From positions 13,674,501 through 13,738,500 of the forward strand of contig JAUIMM010000113.1 in assembly GCA_031769625.1 (NCBI GenBank): 64,000 nucleotides of DNA, written 5' to 3'. The stretch is from Taudactylus pleione (Eukaryota > Chordata > Amphibia > Anura > Myobatrachidae). Below are positions 42,661-54,570 of the stretch, in pieces; the first letter of the stretch is position 1; each line of letters begins with the position of its first letter. The notes under the pieces were generated by a model. That model searched no databases. It was not told the origin of the DNA and saw only the letters and a list, made by a program, of their open reading frames with translations. The position numbers and the translations under genes were made by a program.

Positions 42661-44491
42661 GCTGTCCGCGCCCGGCTTACCTCTGATCCGTATGCCGGGT
42701 GTCAGGCTCCCGGCGTAGGTCTAATGACAGGAATCAGGATTTCTATACCTGTCATTAGTACCTTGCCAGGATTTGACAGTCGGGAAGCCAGCAGTCGGCA
42801 TTGCAACCGTCAGCTTCCTCACTGCATCCCGTCTGTAGGTCTGGGGCAAACTGCAGTTGCAGCCACTGACCACAGCACCTGGAGGCCTCTTGCAGTACAA
42901 TTATTAAGGGAAATAAAAAAAAGTATGTAGACTATAGAGATATTTATATATTATGTATTTTGAGGTCTTTTGCACTTCCCATAATACCAGCTGGGAACAG
43001 TAGAATAAAATAACATAGAGTAATTGAAAGAGTCAGGGACAATGTGCCCCATTCGCCAGTGTCGTAAACTAGTCTGCACTGCCACGCCCCCCCCTGACCG
43101 AATGATGTCATGATTTCACACCAAGGGGGTGGGGCTGCCAGCCCTGCAATGCTCAACACTGAGGACACGCCTGGCTGTACAGGCACACTAGTAGCCAGAA
43201 AGAAGGGCCATGGGGCAGCGACGGTGCCACCCACAAAGCCCTGCACTGTTCGTGTCATCGCTTGCACACCCCTAGTTACAGTCCTGCCATCCGCACCACC
43301 AGCAATCGTCTCTGGACATTGGATACACAGCTCCCCCTCTCCAGGCATCCATAATACAATAAGGTGAGTAACAAAACCTAATTTTACAGATGTTTTAAAT
43401 ATGTTTTTGCTTTTCAGGCATTCATACAAAAATAATTACATGTCAATATCACATTAGTAAAATCGAAGGGATAACAAGTTTTTATTTTTGATCCAAACCA
43501 ATATACGTCCAAAACTCCAGCACAAAAAGAGACATATACTTCAAACTTTTACCAGGGGGAGGAAGGGGAAGACAAGACAAAGGAAGGCAGTGGGGCCACA
43601 AGGGGGGTGTGGGCCGCACCCGGGTGTCACCTGCCATGGGGTACTGCACTGTATAATTAAGTGCATCATTGTATTGTTTGTTTACCCAATTGTATTGCCT
43701 CTTGCGCTTGTACTCAAAATTAGAGCTGACCTAATCATTCTCCTGGAGCATGGAGGAAGGGAAAGAGTGGTGCACCGACAGCACAGTAATAAGCTCATTA
43801 CAGATTGTGCCTTAGCTCCACCCTGACTCCTCTCCTATGCATGCTCCCACCTAGCAAACACACAAAGTTACTGAGAGGTTACTCCTGACACTGAGAGGGA
43901 GCCGGCCGGCACTGCACACAGGGCAGTCCGCACGTTCTGCCACCCAGTAATAAGCACAGTGACGGGTCAGTAATAAGCACAGTGACAGGACCACTGGGGT
44001 TCGGGCCACGCCCCTGTTCGCATGGCCACGCCCTGTCCACAAGGCCAGACCTTTTTTCGGTGGCGCGGGGCTTCAGCATCCCTCCCCGCACCGGCTGACA
44101 CCGTGGGGAGGGACGCCACTGAAGGAGGGGAAAGGAAAGTGCAGGATTTGGGGAGAACAAGTAGACGCAATGGTGGATCAGATGACTGTAAGAATATATA
44201 TAATGGTCAAAAAAGAAAATGAAGACTGGAACAGAGATAAACATATCTACATTTGATTCCTAGGGACTAGGGCTTGATATGAGGGAGAAGACTTGTACTC
44301 TATCCAACTAAACCAAGTTGCTGCAAAATCTGAGTGCTTCTTTAGGGTTGGGTAATATCCTCCATATTCAAGTATAAACGCTGACACCACTCCCATATAC
44401 AAGGGGCTACCGCTGAACACCAGTGTATTGGAACAACCGCTCTAGCTGCATTAGTTATATGCTTGAGATTCTTGTGAGTTTGAAAGAATTA
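42661..44491. other. Unassigned sequence with one dispersed repeat copy
   Basis: 43671-43876 is the second copy of the 41921-42122 repeat. The frames at 42944-43429 (minus) and 43879-44244 (minus) have no recognised domain. No gene called. Confidence 0.5.
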
Positions 44492-44648
44492 GGGGTCTAT
44501 TCACTAAGCCATGGAGAGAGATAAAGTACAAACCAATCAGCTCCTACTCTTACATTACAGGCTGTGTTTGAAAAATGACAGGAGCTAATTGGTTGGTACT
44601 TTATATTTCTCCACTTTTTCCCTCTCCAAGGCTTAGTAAATAGACCTC
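44492..44648. mobile_element. Harbinger-type MITE, TIR GGGGTCTATTCACTAAGCC
   Basis: TTA on both sides (44489-44491 and 44649-44651). Ends GGGGTCTATTCACTAAGCC and GGCTTAGTAAATAGACCTC. Same family as 445-974 and 55548-55742, sharing the AACCAATCAGCTCCT block. Confidence 0.9.
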
Positions 44649-44700
44649 TTAGACCTATTAAAGATTTTATGAAACATATCTATATAATAAGTGAGAACTT

Positions 44701-44724
44701 GTGTGTGTGTGTGTGTGTGTGTGT
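44701..44724. repeat. GT microsatellite
   Basis: Twelve uninterrupted GT units. Confidence 0.98.
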
Positions 44725-45065
44725 TTGTCTGTCTGCTTGTCCTTTATGCACGGCCAGAGTTTTGTACCTAGCTTCACTAAATATGCCATGGTGATGTTGG
44801 TGCTTCATTGTTTCAGTACCCACTGACCCTATTCTACACCACATCATGAGCATCAGCATAGTCAGGCTCGCACTGGGCCACCAGGTGAAATCCCCTGTGG
44901 GCTGGCCCCACTAGTTTGTAGCCACGCTCTCTATCACAGGAGGGCGTGGCCTACGGCGCAGTTTGTATAGCAGGCAGTGCAGCTGCTTGCCAGACAGTCA
45001 TCAAGACTGTGACTGACCTGGCCGGCAGCTACACAGAGAGGAGCAGGCACTGACTGCAGTCAGAT

Positions 45066-45466
45066 CATACTTGACTACTTTTGAGATAGCATTTCAGGGA
45101 GATTGTGAAAGCAACACCTATGAGCGCAGTGTTAAAATGGACATGTACTGCTACATCTGGGAGGCGTGTCATAAAATTGATTCACATCCAAATGTAAACG
45201 AGACCCAAAGCAGCAGTTGTTGCTCAGTAAGATCTAGTTGTTGATGAAAATACACTGATACATTATTGTGCCTTATATATAACCATTGCACGGAAATGCC
45301 ACTGATAATACCATTTGAATGTATATATCTTTTTTTCCAAGTATATTATAGCTACATAATGGGGGTATGGTGCAATCAGGGAGATTGCTAGACTCTTCAG
45401 GGAGACAGGGAGATTGCTACTATTTCAGGGAGTCTCCCTGACAACCAGGGAGAGTTGACAATTATG
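45066..45466. mobile_element. hAT MITE of the CATACTTGCC family
   Basis: Perfect 8-bp duplication AGTCAGAT (45058-45065 and 45467-45474). Ends CATACTTGACTACTTTTGAG and GGGAGAGTTGACAATTATG. The interior has several AGGGAGATTG phrases. No transposase. Confidence 0.92.
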
Positions 45467-45651
45467 AGTCAGATTCAACACTGCAGTGCACCACTGGGTA
45501 ATAATTTCCAGTAGTCTCAGCAGAGGGGTCAGAGGAGCATGTGCTGGGCTCTGATTGGAGGAGCCCATCTCATGCTCCTCTGACCCATGAAGATCAGCAG
45601 CAGCGCATCCTCATGGGAGTGACACATTGTGAGGATGTGACTGCTGCTATG

Positions 45652-46960
45652 TGTTACGAATCTCACTCAATGATGAGATCGCAGGACTGCTGACAACGGA
45701 CAAGACTGTATAGAGGTGTGGCAGTCCTTCCACAACTGGAGATAGCTGGAGTGAGGCTGCAGAAAGATGACACAACACAAGCAGCGGCAGGTCACTATGG
45801 TATAAGAAATGTCTAGGGACTATAATGCAGCTAGGATGCTAGACAGGGACTGACTTGACACAGGGTATGAGCTGCAAGGCAGGAGCGAACAGGACTAGGC
45901 TATGCAGGATTTCAGACAAGACTAGGCTGACAAGGACAAAACAGGCGTGACTGGACTGACAAGGACAAAACAGGACTAGAGGGCTGAGGTGCGACTTGAG
46001 GCAAGACGGAACGGCCGGGAGGGCCGTGGTGAGACAAGAACTAGACGATGCAGCCTTGATGGCTGAAGTGCGACTTAAGACTGGACTTGAGCGGCCTTGA
46101 GGGCCAATGTGCAACTTTGATGAGGATGGAGCGGCCTTGAGGGCCATGGCGACTGGAACTTGGTTATGCGGCCTTGAGGGCCGATGTGCAACTTGGAACA
46201 GGATGGAGCGGCCTTGAGGGCTGCGATGACTGGAACTAGGTGCAGTGACTGAGACAGGAAGGAGCGGCCATGAGGGCCATGATGTGACTGGAATTAGATG
46301 ATGCGAATGAGACAGGACAGAAAACAAATGAACTTTAGACACAGCAGGAACAGTGACTGGAAGCAGCGCAGATGAAAACACTGCAAACTTGACTCTAGTG
46401 GACATAAACAGACATGGCTTGATAGTCAATGGATATGCAGGCTGTGATGCGGCCTAGCAGGCTGAGATGCAGGAACCAGATGGCAGACAGGTGCACTCAG
46501 ACATGGCAGGAATACAGACTGGATGATGCACAGGCAGATCCAGATCTGACAAACAGGCACTGGGAACTGGAACAGCAGAACTAGGTAAACTGGCTAGAAT
46601 TCAGGTTACTGAGAACATGACCACATACTCTGGAAGCCAGGCAGTATAACCGGCATGGAGAGAAGGGCTGGCTGTTACTTAACAGATGCAGGATCCAATC
46701 AGAGAAAAACCCTGCAAGCCTCCCTAATGACAGAGAAGTGTGCAGCTGGGTTCAGCACAGATAGACTTTTAATAATTGTGGGCAGCTGAAGTCTGCACAC
46801 AGACAGACAGACAAGAATACAGCTTAGCTGAAAACAGACTAGACAGGAGTTCCAGCTGCCTGCAACAACCGGAACAAGGACAAGACATGATGCAGTGTCC
46901 CAGGAGTAACTATGACTGAGAACTGCCACCAAGATGATCTGCTAACCTCATATCCTAACA
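45652..46960. mobile_element. Solo LTR
   Basis: Begins TGTTACGAATC and ends CATATCCTAACA, with the inverted TGTTA/TAACA ends of an LTR. A perfect 5-bp duplication CTATG flanks it (45647-45651 and 46961-46965). No internal coding region or second LTR is present, so it is the relic of LTR-LTR recombination. A loose tandem repeat with GCGGCCTTGAGGGCC lies at 46000-46300. The minus-strand frame 45839-46429 comes from that repeat. Confidence 0.9.
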
Positions 46961-46965
46961 CTATG

Positions 46966-47232
46966 GTAGTGAATAGATCCCCTTCAGTATTTGTACCTGG
47001 AAGTTATGTGGAGTGAGGGCGGAAGTGTGGTTCCATGCCCTTAAAGGCCACCAAAAGAGGAAACTTGTACCCTCGCAGGCTTGCTTTGCTCGCAACGCTT
47101 CGGACACAGTGGCTCGCTTTGCTCGCCACAGGATTATGTTCCCCCTATATGTCCATGTGGATACTAGGGAATAACGTTCAACAGTAACTGATGACATCAG
47201 AGTACATCTACGGAAGGGGATCTATCCACTAC
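46966..47232. mobile_element. MITE, TIR GTAGTGAATAGATCCCCTTC
   Basis: Left GTAGTGAATAGATCCCCTTC pairs with right GAAGGGGATCTATCCACTAC with one mismatch. The interior has a GCTTTGCTCGC repeat (47081-47140). Its left edge abuts the solo LTR duplication, so the LTR inserted at its border. Confidence 0.75.
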
Positions 47233-47279
47233 CCTGCTTTTGCTATGCCAGCTGCCTGGGGCTGGTGTGGCTTCTCGTG

Positions 47280-47530
47280 AGTACATTGTGGGCACTGCAG
47301 TGTGGCATAATGTGTGGGCACTAGAGGTGGCATAATTGTGTACACTACAGTGTGGCATAATGTGGGGGGCACTACAGTGTGGTATTTGTGGCATAATGTG
47401 GGGGCACTAGAGTGTAGTATAGTGTGGGTGGCACTATAGTGTGTCGTAATGTGTGGGGACTACAGTGTGGTGTAATGTGGATGCACTACAGAATAGCATA
47501 ATGTATGGGCTCTACAGGTGGCTCCTCAGT
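47280..47530. repeat. GTGTGGCATAATGTGG minisatellite
   Basis: About eight loose units combining GTGGCATAATGTG and GGGCACTACAGT. Function unknown. Confidence 0.8.
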
Positions 47531-47737
47531 GATCTTTGCATACTCACCACTACCTATTTGCACTACTCTCCTGGCCCTTCCATACCAAACACTATCTCTC
47601 TGCTGTTTGTACTATCTGCCTGGCCCCTCCATACCAAACACTGCACTGTCTACATGACCACTCCATGCCCACCACAACCTCCCTTGCCCACATAACTGAC
47701 TGCCATGCACAGGAGTAGATCACTGACTTCGCCCACT

Positions 47738-47740
<3 letters not shown>

Positions 47741-47794
<54 letters not shown>
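47741..47794. repeat. Compound AT/AG microsatellite
   Basis: (AT)n at 47741-47774 runs straight into (AG)n to 47794. Confidence 0.97.
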
Positions 47795-47795
<1 letters not shown>

Positions 47796-49601
47796 TGTTT
47801 TAGTATATAAAAGGGTCATAAATTATACCAATACTTTCTCCCATTATAGTTGGACTCCCTGCAGTGACTGGCCACACCCCTTTGTGGGCCTCTATTATCG
47901 CGTTCCCCTGTGAGCTCCGTCTGCCACTGAGCATAGCTGATATTTATTATAGGGCTGCAAATGCATCCGAATACTTAATTAAGTTTGAGGATAGATAAGC
48001 ACCCTGTTTGATATGTAGTTTTGTTAGTTAGTTAAGGATTAGTAGGATTTGTGGGAGGGTTCAGATTACCCATATATATAGCCTAGTGTGAGGAGCCATT
48101 TTCCCCTTTTCCAGTTTTCTTCAAACCAGGCTGGCTAAGTGTCAAAATATTGTTTAATATAGCTGTCTTTCTCTGGTCCTATTCCCCCTTTTCTTACATC
48201 CTCTCTTTCCATCCATTAATCCTTCCTTTCAGACTTAATTAATTCCTTTCTGCTCCTTCTCCTCTTTCCTTTTGTCACCCTTTCCTCTGCTTTGATTCAC
48301 CCCCCCCTCCCTCATCCCCGCAATTCAACATGCCCAGGCCCCGCCGTTCAGCCCCCCCCGCCGCTTGATGGAGGCTTCAAGGCCCCTCACATCTGCGGCC
48401 TCACCCCCAGCCAGGAGAGGTGCGCATCAGGCGGTAGGCCGCGATCCCACACGCGCACTTGCCACGCACCCTCCTCCAGCTCCAGCGCCCTGTCCAGCCC
48501 CGCTGCCTCCCCTCAGCTCATGGCCGCTTGGCTCTCCGGGCGGTGCCGCGAGCAGCGCGGGTGGCCTCAGAGCTCCAGCTCAGTCCCCACATCTAACGGG
48601 CAGCCCGCGCCCTGCATCGGTTGGCCACGCCCACAGGGTTGCGGCGGCCATTTTAGACCATGGAGATGCACAAAAAGCCCCGCACAGCCCTGGACCACCA
48701 CCACCCCCCCACCTCCACTACCCCAGGAGCAAGGGGGCCCCCTCCTCCTCAGCCCTCACCATTGCTATTCAGCAATAGGGCTTCCCCCATCAGTTTTGCA
48801 TCACCTACAGGGTAGGGGTGTGCACCGGCCACTTTTTGTGTTTTGGTTTTGGATCTGGATCTTTCTTCGTGTTTTGGATCTGGATTGGTTTTGCCAAAAC
48901 CACCCTTCCGTGTTTTGGGTTCTGGGTTTTGTGTTTTGGATCTGTATTTTTTTGAAAAAAAAGCATAAAAACAGCTAAAATCACAGAATTTGTAGGTTTT
49001 TCTGCTCCTATGCTATTATTAACCTCAATAACCTTAATTTCCACTCATTTCCAGTCTATTCTGTACACCTCACACCTCACAATAGTGTTTTTATGTCCAA
49101 AAGGTTGCACCGAGGTAGCTGGATGACTATGCTAAGCGACACGAGTGGGCGGCACAAACACGTGACCCATCTAGGCGTGAAACTGCAGTGGCAGACAGGA
49201 TGGCAGTTTGAAAAACTAGGCCCCAAACTGTACATAATGCAAAGAAAAAAAAGAGGTGCAAGATGGAATTGTCCTTGGGCCCTCCCACCCACCCTTATGT
49301 TGTATAAACAGGACATGCACACTTTAACAAACCAATCATTTCAGCGCCAGGGTCTGCCACACAACTGTGGCTGAAATGATTGGTTCGTTTGGGCCCCCAC
49401 AAAACAAGCTGGCAATTAATCTGTCCCTGCACAAACTGGCTCTACGGAGGCAAGATGTCATCCTCATCCTCCTCATCCACCGATTCCTCACCCTCTTCAG
49501 TGTGTACATCCTCATCCTCACAGAGTATTAATTCGTCCCCGCTGGAACCACAGGTCCCTCTGTACGTTCTGGAGGCTGGTCTCCCTGGAAGAGTTGATAA
49601 T

Positions 49602-49830
49602 TCATTTTATGAACATCATCTTCTCCACAATTTGTGGAAGCAACCTCCTACGCCTTTCGCTGACAAGGTTCCCGGCTGCACTAAACACTCTTTCGGAGTA
49701 CACACTGGAGGGGGGGCAACTCAGGTAAAATAGAGCCAGTTTGTACAGGGACCTCCAAATTGCTTCTTTTTCCTGCCAGTACAGGTACGGACTGTCTGAC
49801 ATGCCTACTTGGATGCTGTCACCGATGTAA
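49602..49830 (-). pseudogene. hAT transposase C-terminal dimerisation domain
   Basis: On the minus strand the words YWQEKEAIWRSLYKLALFYL, SVYSERVFSAAGNLVSERRR and LLPQIVEKMMFIK are the diagnostic hAT C-terminal dimerisation motif (SERVFSAAG). The reading frame is open here, unlike in copy A. Directly upstream on that strand lies the 139-bp array, so the domain is cut off from the N-terminal fragment at 50387-50761. The second half of the catalytic core is absent. The domain normally mediates transposase multimer formation. Confidence 0.9.
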
Positions 49831-50425
49831 TCCTTTAACAGACAGATGCACGCTTGTCGCTGCTGCTTTGAGGATGCAAGTGCGGCTACAGCCCACACAA
49901 TTCACAAAGACAGAAAAAAAAAAGAATATTTTTATTGTTTGTGGAGCGCACTTTGAGGGTTGCACCACCCTTTAACAGACAGACGCACGCTTGTCGCTGC
50001 TGCTTTGAGGATGCAGGTGCGGCTACAGCCCACACATTTCACAAAGACCGAAAAAAAAAGAACAATATTTTTATTGTTTGTGTAGCACACTTTGAGGGTT
50101 TCACCACCCTTTAACAGACAGACGCACGCTTGTCGCTGCTGCTTTGAGGATGCAAGTGCGGCTACAGCCCACACAATTCACAAAGACAGAAAAAAAAAAA
50201 TAATATTTTTATTGTTTGTGGAGCGCACTTTGAGGGTTGCACCACCCTTTAACAGACAGACGCACGCTTGTCGCTGCTGCTTTGAGGATGCAGGTGCGGC
50301 TACAGCCCACACATTTCACAAAGACAGAAAAAAAAGAACAATATTTTTATTGTTTGTGTAGCACACTTTGAGGGTGTTACCACCCTTTAACAGACAGATG
50401 CACACTTGTCGCTGCTGCTTTGAGG
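49830..50425 (-). repeat. 139-bp-type tandem repeat in hAT B
   Basis: Five units containing GCACGCTTGTCGCTGCTGC, spaced about 136-139 bases, against four in copy A. Copy number therefore changed after the two copies separated. Confidence 0.9.
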
Positions 50426-50761
50426 ATGCAGGTGGAATCTAGATGGGATTTGGAACCGGGGACACACTACCTCCATCAATTGTCTAAATCCCACTGCACT
50501 AATGGCGGATACCGGACGCACGTCTAACACCAACATAGCAGTCAAGGCCTCAGTTATAGATTTTGCTTCAGGATGACTGCTGTCGTACTTCATCCTCATC
50601 GCTAGGGACTGTTGGAGGGTCAATTGTTTAGTAAAAGTAGTGATGTTCCTACTTCCTCTCTGGGATGATGAACAACTCCCAGCAGCAGCAATAGCACTAG
50701 GAGGAAGTGGTTCTTGATCTTTCCCTATTTTATTTTTATCGGAGAAAGTTTGGTCCTCCAT
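50387..50761 (-). pseudogene. hAT transposase N-terminal fragment (copy B)
   Basis: A 124-residue frame starting MEDQTFSDKNKIGKDQEPLP and differing from copy A at a handful of residues (for example T to S or A substitutions). It contains ITEALTAMLVLDVRPVSAIS and VCPRFQIPSRFHLHPQSS. The tail from FHLHPQSSSD onward comes from the adjacent 139-bp repeat, showing the same deletion breakpoint as in copy A. Confidence 0.85.
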
Positions 50762-50939
50762 TTATGTTATATTGATATATACGTGCGGCTAAAGCGCACA
50801 CAAACACAGAAAATATTTTTTTATTTTTGCTGGAGAGTAGTGCACTTTGTGGGTTACACCACCCTTTAAGAAATGAGCCTGCCGGCTCTTTACTTATGGG
50901 ACACAGGCGCACGCTTGGCGCTGCTCCTTTGTTGATGCA

Positions 50940-51940
50940 CGTGCAGCCACAGTGCACACAAGTCACAAACACAGAAAATATATATTTTTTTGGTTTGGAG
51001 TGTACTTTGGGGGTTACAGCACCCTTTAACGGTCAAGCCAGCCGGCCCTTTACTTATGACACAGGCGCACGCTTGGCACTACTTTGTTGATGCACGTGCG
51101 GCTACTGCGCACACAATTCACAAACACAGAAAATATTTTTTTTTTTGGTTTGGTTTGGAGTGTACTTTGGGGGTTACAGCACCCTTTAACGGTCAAGCCA
51201 GCCGGCCCTTTACTTATGACACAGGCGCACGCTTGGCACTACTTTGTTGATGCACGTGCGGCTACTGCGCACACAATTCACAAACACAGAAAATAATTTT
51301 TTTTTTGGTTTGGACTGGAGTGTACTTTGGGGGTTACAGCACCCTTTAATGGTCAAGTCAGCCGGCCCTTTACTTATGACACAGGCGCACGCTTGGCACT
51401 ACTTTGTTGATGCACGTGCGGCTACTGCGCACACAATTCACAAACACAGAAAATATATATTTTTTTGGTTTGGACTGGAGTGTACTTTGGGGGTTACAGC
51501 ACCCTTTAACGGTCAAGCCAGCCGGCCCTTTACTTATGACACAGGCGCACGCTTGGCACTACTTTGTTGATGCACGTGCGGCTACTGCGCACACAATTCA
51601 CAAACACAGAAAATAATTTTTTTTTTGGTTTGGACTGGAGTGTACTTTGGGGGTTACAGCACCCTTTAACGGTCAAGCCAGCCGGCCCTTTACTTATGAC
51701 ACAGGCGCATGCTTGGCACTACTTTGTTGATGCACGTGCGGCTACTGCGCACACAATTCACAAATACAGAAAATCATTTTTTTTTTGGTTTGGACTGGCG
51801 TGTACTTTGGGGGTTACAGCACCATTTAACGGTCAAGCCAGCCGGCCCTTTACTTATGACACAGGCGCACGCTTGGCACTACTTTGTTGATGCACGTGCG
51901 GCTACTGCGCACACAATTCACAAACACAGAAAAATATTTT
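50940..51940 (-). repeat. 160-bp tandem repeat in hAT B
   Basis: Units containing GATGCACGTGCGGCTACTGC recur every ~160 bases, about six copies. Near-identical to the copy A array. Confidence 0.93.
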
Positions 51941-53286
51941 TTCTTTACCACTTGGGGGGAGCACCCCTGATGGACAGAGCACCCCCTGGACAACACTACA
52001 GCACCCCTTTAGGACTGGGACACTGCACAGGACTTTGGAGTGGACACAGCCCCTATGGAGAACTGACTGCACAACACAGTCCAGCCAGCCCCTATGGACT
52101 TTGAAGTAGTGGACACAGCCCCCATTAACAACAGCAGCACAGCACAACACAGCCAGCCCCTATGGACTTTGAAGTAGTGGACAACAGCAGCACAGCGCAG
52201 CACAGCACAGCACAACACTACTCTGCACTACACTACACTACACTACACAGCCCAGCCAGCCCTAACTCCCACCCTCCCTCTTCACTGTCCACAGCCGAGT
52301 GAGAAAATGGCGCTGACGCGGGTACCTTATATAGGTTCCAAAACCCGCGAGACTCGGAAGGCGGGATGATGACTTTTTGCCTCGATTTCAGATCCGAGTC
52401 AGGCGGGAAAAGTCGAGCCTGACTCGGATCGGCCTCGGATCGGGGGGGCTCGGGGGGGTTCGGATTTCAGAAATCTGAACCCGCTCACCCCTACTACAGG
52501 GTCCATCATCTCTGGGGCCCCAGGTGTCCCTCCCAGCAATTTATTGTCTGTTGCCCCCCCTGCATCCAGAAGTGGGGGTTACACCCCTTTGCCTTGGGGG
52601 ATTGTTAGTTTTCAACAACTCCAACCCCCCCTTTCAACCCATTAGCGGCTCAGCAGTACGGCTGGTCCCCATATTTCCCGGCCCCCATTGCCCCCCCCCA
52701 TTTTTCAAACCCAGCCACTTACCATTCTGCCCCCATCATGTACCACCAGCCGCCACCCCCCACTCTGTTCCAGTACGCTCCCCCGCAGCGCCCCCTGGGC
52801 CCGCCCCCCTTTCACAAGGTTTTACCCCACATTACCAAGTCCTGCAGCCCCCTTTTCTCTGCCCCAGGCCCCTGCAGCTGCCTATTCCCAAGCCACCCAT
52901 ATGAACCTGCTGTCTCCCTGCACCCTGCTTCATTTCACTCCCAGCTGGACTTCACTACCTCTGTCTGCATAAGTTACAGCTCACCAAACCTGCATTCACT
53001 TACAGCTCATCAAGCCTTCATTTTGTTACAGCTCATCATACCTGCATTCTGTTTTAGCTCACCATACTTATACTGGACTGTTCCTGCCTGTCACTATCTG
53101 GACATTTGTTCATTAACCCTTACTACAGTTATCAAGTGCACTTTAGTGCTATACCTGGACTTTTTTGTTTGCCATTCCCATGTCTTCTCAGTCACTTATT
53201 AAAAACCCCACTTTTTCATTTAAGTCTGCTCCTGTGTCTGCTTCTATCACCATCCCGGGTCCACAACAAATTCAGAACATCACACT

Positions 53287-53925
53287 AAGGTTCCAGATGC
53301 TACGGGGGATATGGTGCACTGCGTGAACACAGCCATCCTTAGGGGTTTAAAATTTGTAGATATGTTTTGGATTACGGCTGATGCAAAAAAGGCTTTAGAT
53401 CGGGCTAAATCAGCTGGTGCGGTCGCTGAAGAAAACTTCCATTCGTTCCAGAATTGGGAAGCAGGGATGTTTGTTTTTGCAGCTTGCTACCTTGAGTCAC
53501 GCCCGGGGGAGTACATGAATGTCCTCAAGTATATGCATATGGTGCACGGCATGCACTCGTCAGGCAAGAGTACAGCTTGGAGGCAATACGACGAGACATT
53601 TCGTAAAAAGCAGGAAGGGCCGGGGGTTTTTCAATTCGGCTTCAAGGATGTAGAGGTTTGGCTTGAAGTCAATCAGCTGCATCGCGTGCCTTCGGACCCC
53701 TCGGTGGTGCGTAAGCAGCCCTTTCTGGCCCGCCCAGGTGGTGCCGGAGCTGGCAGAGGGAAATGCTGCGCGTATAATAACGCGCAATGTAATAAAGGGT
53801 CGTGATGTCGGTATAGACACATGTGCATGCTCTGTGGGAGTGGGCACCTGGCTAAAGATTGCAGGCATCCCGGCGGTGCAAAGGCGAGTCAAGGCGACGA
53901 ACCGCGTGCCGGTGTTAAGTAAAGC
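53287..53925 (+). pseudogene. Ngaro-like gag, C-terminal region with zinc finger
   Basis: The frame from about 53290 reads ILRGLKFVDMFWITADAKKA, AGMFVFAACYLESRPGEYMN, YDETFRKKQEG and a Gly/Arg-rich linker, then CCAYNNAQCNKGS. An in-frame TGA (53803-53805) interrupts. The same frame continues with a zinc knuckle CMLCGSGHLAKDC at 53824-53862 (C-x2-C-x3-H-x4-C). The AYNN..C.KG..C...H.C..C pattern is typical of DIRS/Ngaro gag. The role is RNA binding and particle assembly by family. It ends near 53924, just before the RT region. Confidence 0.75.
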
Positions 53926-53929
53926 ATCG

Positions 53930-54570
53930 TCGCCGGTTGACCTAGGGGCTTTGGGGAGTTGGTTGGGTCGTTATCCTCTAAAGGAGGAAGCGTCCTTTTT
54001 GTTACATGGGTTTAGTGAAGGTTTTCGGTTACCTGTGACACGGGAGGACTCGGTTGTAGGTAAAAGAAATCTTAAATCGGCCCGTGTTCACCCAGAAATA
54101 GTCTGAGCTAAGATTGAAGCGGAAGTCGGATTGGGGCGCATGTGCGGCCCTTTTTCTTCCCCCCCTTTGGAAGGTTTGTTCATGTCGCCTTTAGGGGTCG
54201 TGCCAAAGAAGGAACTGGGTAAATTTAGGCTGATACAGCATCTTTCTTACCCAGAGGGAAGGTCTGTCAACAACACGCTAGAGCCGTCGGATTGCCGGGT
54301 CGTTTACCAATCCTTTGAGCAGGCTCTAGAAATAGTACAGAGTTTTGGTAGGAGGGGTTTATTAGCCAAGGTGAATATCAAGTCCGCTTTTTGGATGTTG
54401 CCCCTTCACCCTGACTCTTTTAAGTACATGGGTTTTAGATTTGCGGGGCTCTATTATGTCGATAGATGTTTGCCGATGGGATGTTCCATCTCGTGTTCCT
54501 TTTTTGAATATTTTAGCTCCTTTTTGCAATGGTGCTTACGTGGCGGGTACCGGGCAAGCTGGTGTGTCCC
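53930..54570 (+). pseudogene. Ngaro-like reverse transcriptase, fingers and palm
   Basis: The frame runs LGALGSWLGRYPLKEEASFL, GFRLPV, then an in-frame TGA (54104-54106), then GPFSSPPLEGLFMSPLGVVP, KKELGKFRLIQHLSYPEG, GLLAKVNIKSAFWMLPLHPD (first catalytic Asp region, here with Asn in KVNIKSA instead of the usual Asp) and LPMGCSISCSFFEYFSSFLQ. The frame shifts at about 54535-54565, just before the YLDD box. Blocks such as SPLGVVPKK and LIQHLSYP are characteristic of DIRS/Ngaro RTs. Confidence 0.85.

Larger units (their letters stand above)
48813..52493 (-). mobile_element. hAT element B, inverted near-copy of 37574-40960
   Basis: Perfect 8-bp duplication CTACAGGG (48805-48812 and 52494-52501). 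Ends TAGGGGTGTGCACCGGCC and CCCGCTCACCCCTA. It has the same parts as copy A in reverse: tail, C-terminal fragment, 139-bp array, N-terminal fragment, 160-bp array and GC-rich end. It lies inside the Ngaro gag region. Confidence 0.95.
48329..53260 (+). pseudogene. Ngaro-like gag, N-terminal proline-rich part, interrupted
   Basis: From a candidate ATG at 48329 the sequence codes Pro-, Ala- and Ser-rich protein in broken frames up to 48804. It resumes after the hAT insert at 52494 (SGAPGVPPSNLLSVAPPAS, later PLPWGIVSFQQLQPP) to about 52965. Such low-complexity N-termini occur in Ngaro/DIRS gag. From 52970 to about 53260 there is a ~300-base stretch with loose TTACAGCTCACC/TTACAGCTCATC repeats and AATAAA-like bases, which may be a separate insertion. 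No catalytic motifs are expected. Confidence is limited because the assignment rests on position. Confidence 0.5.

Noticed and set aside
45839..46429. 196-codon minus-strand frame
   Set aside because: It lies inside a solo LTR and follows the GGCCTTGAGGGCC repeat; no domain.
48292..48978. 228-codon proline-rich frame as a host gene
   Set aside because: It crosses the left border of the hAT insert at 48813, so it joins two unrelated elements by chance.
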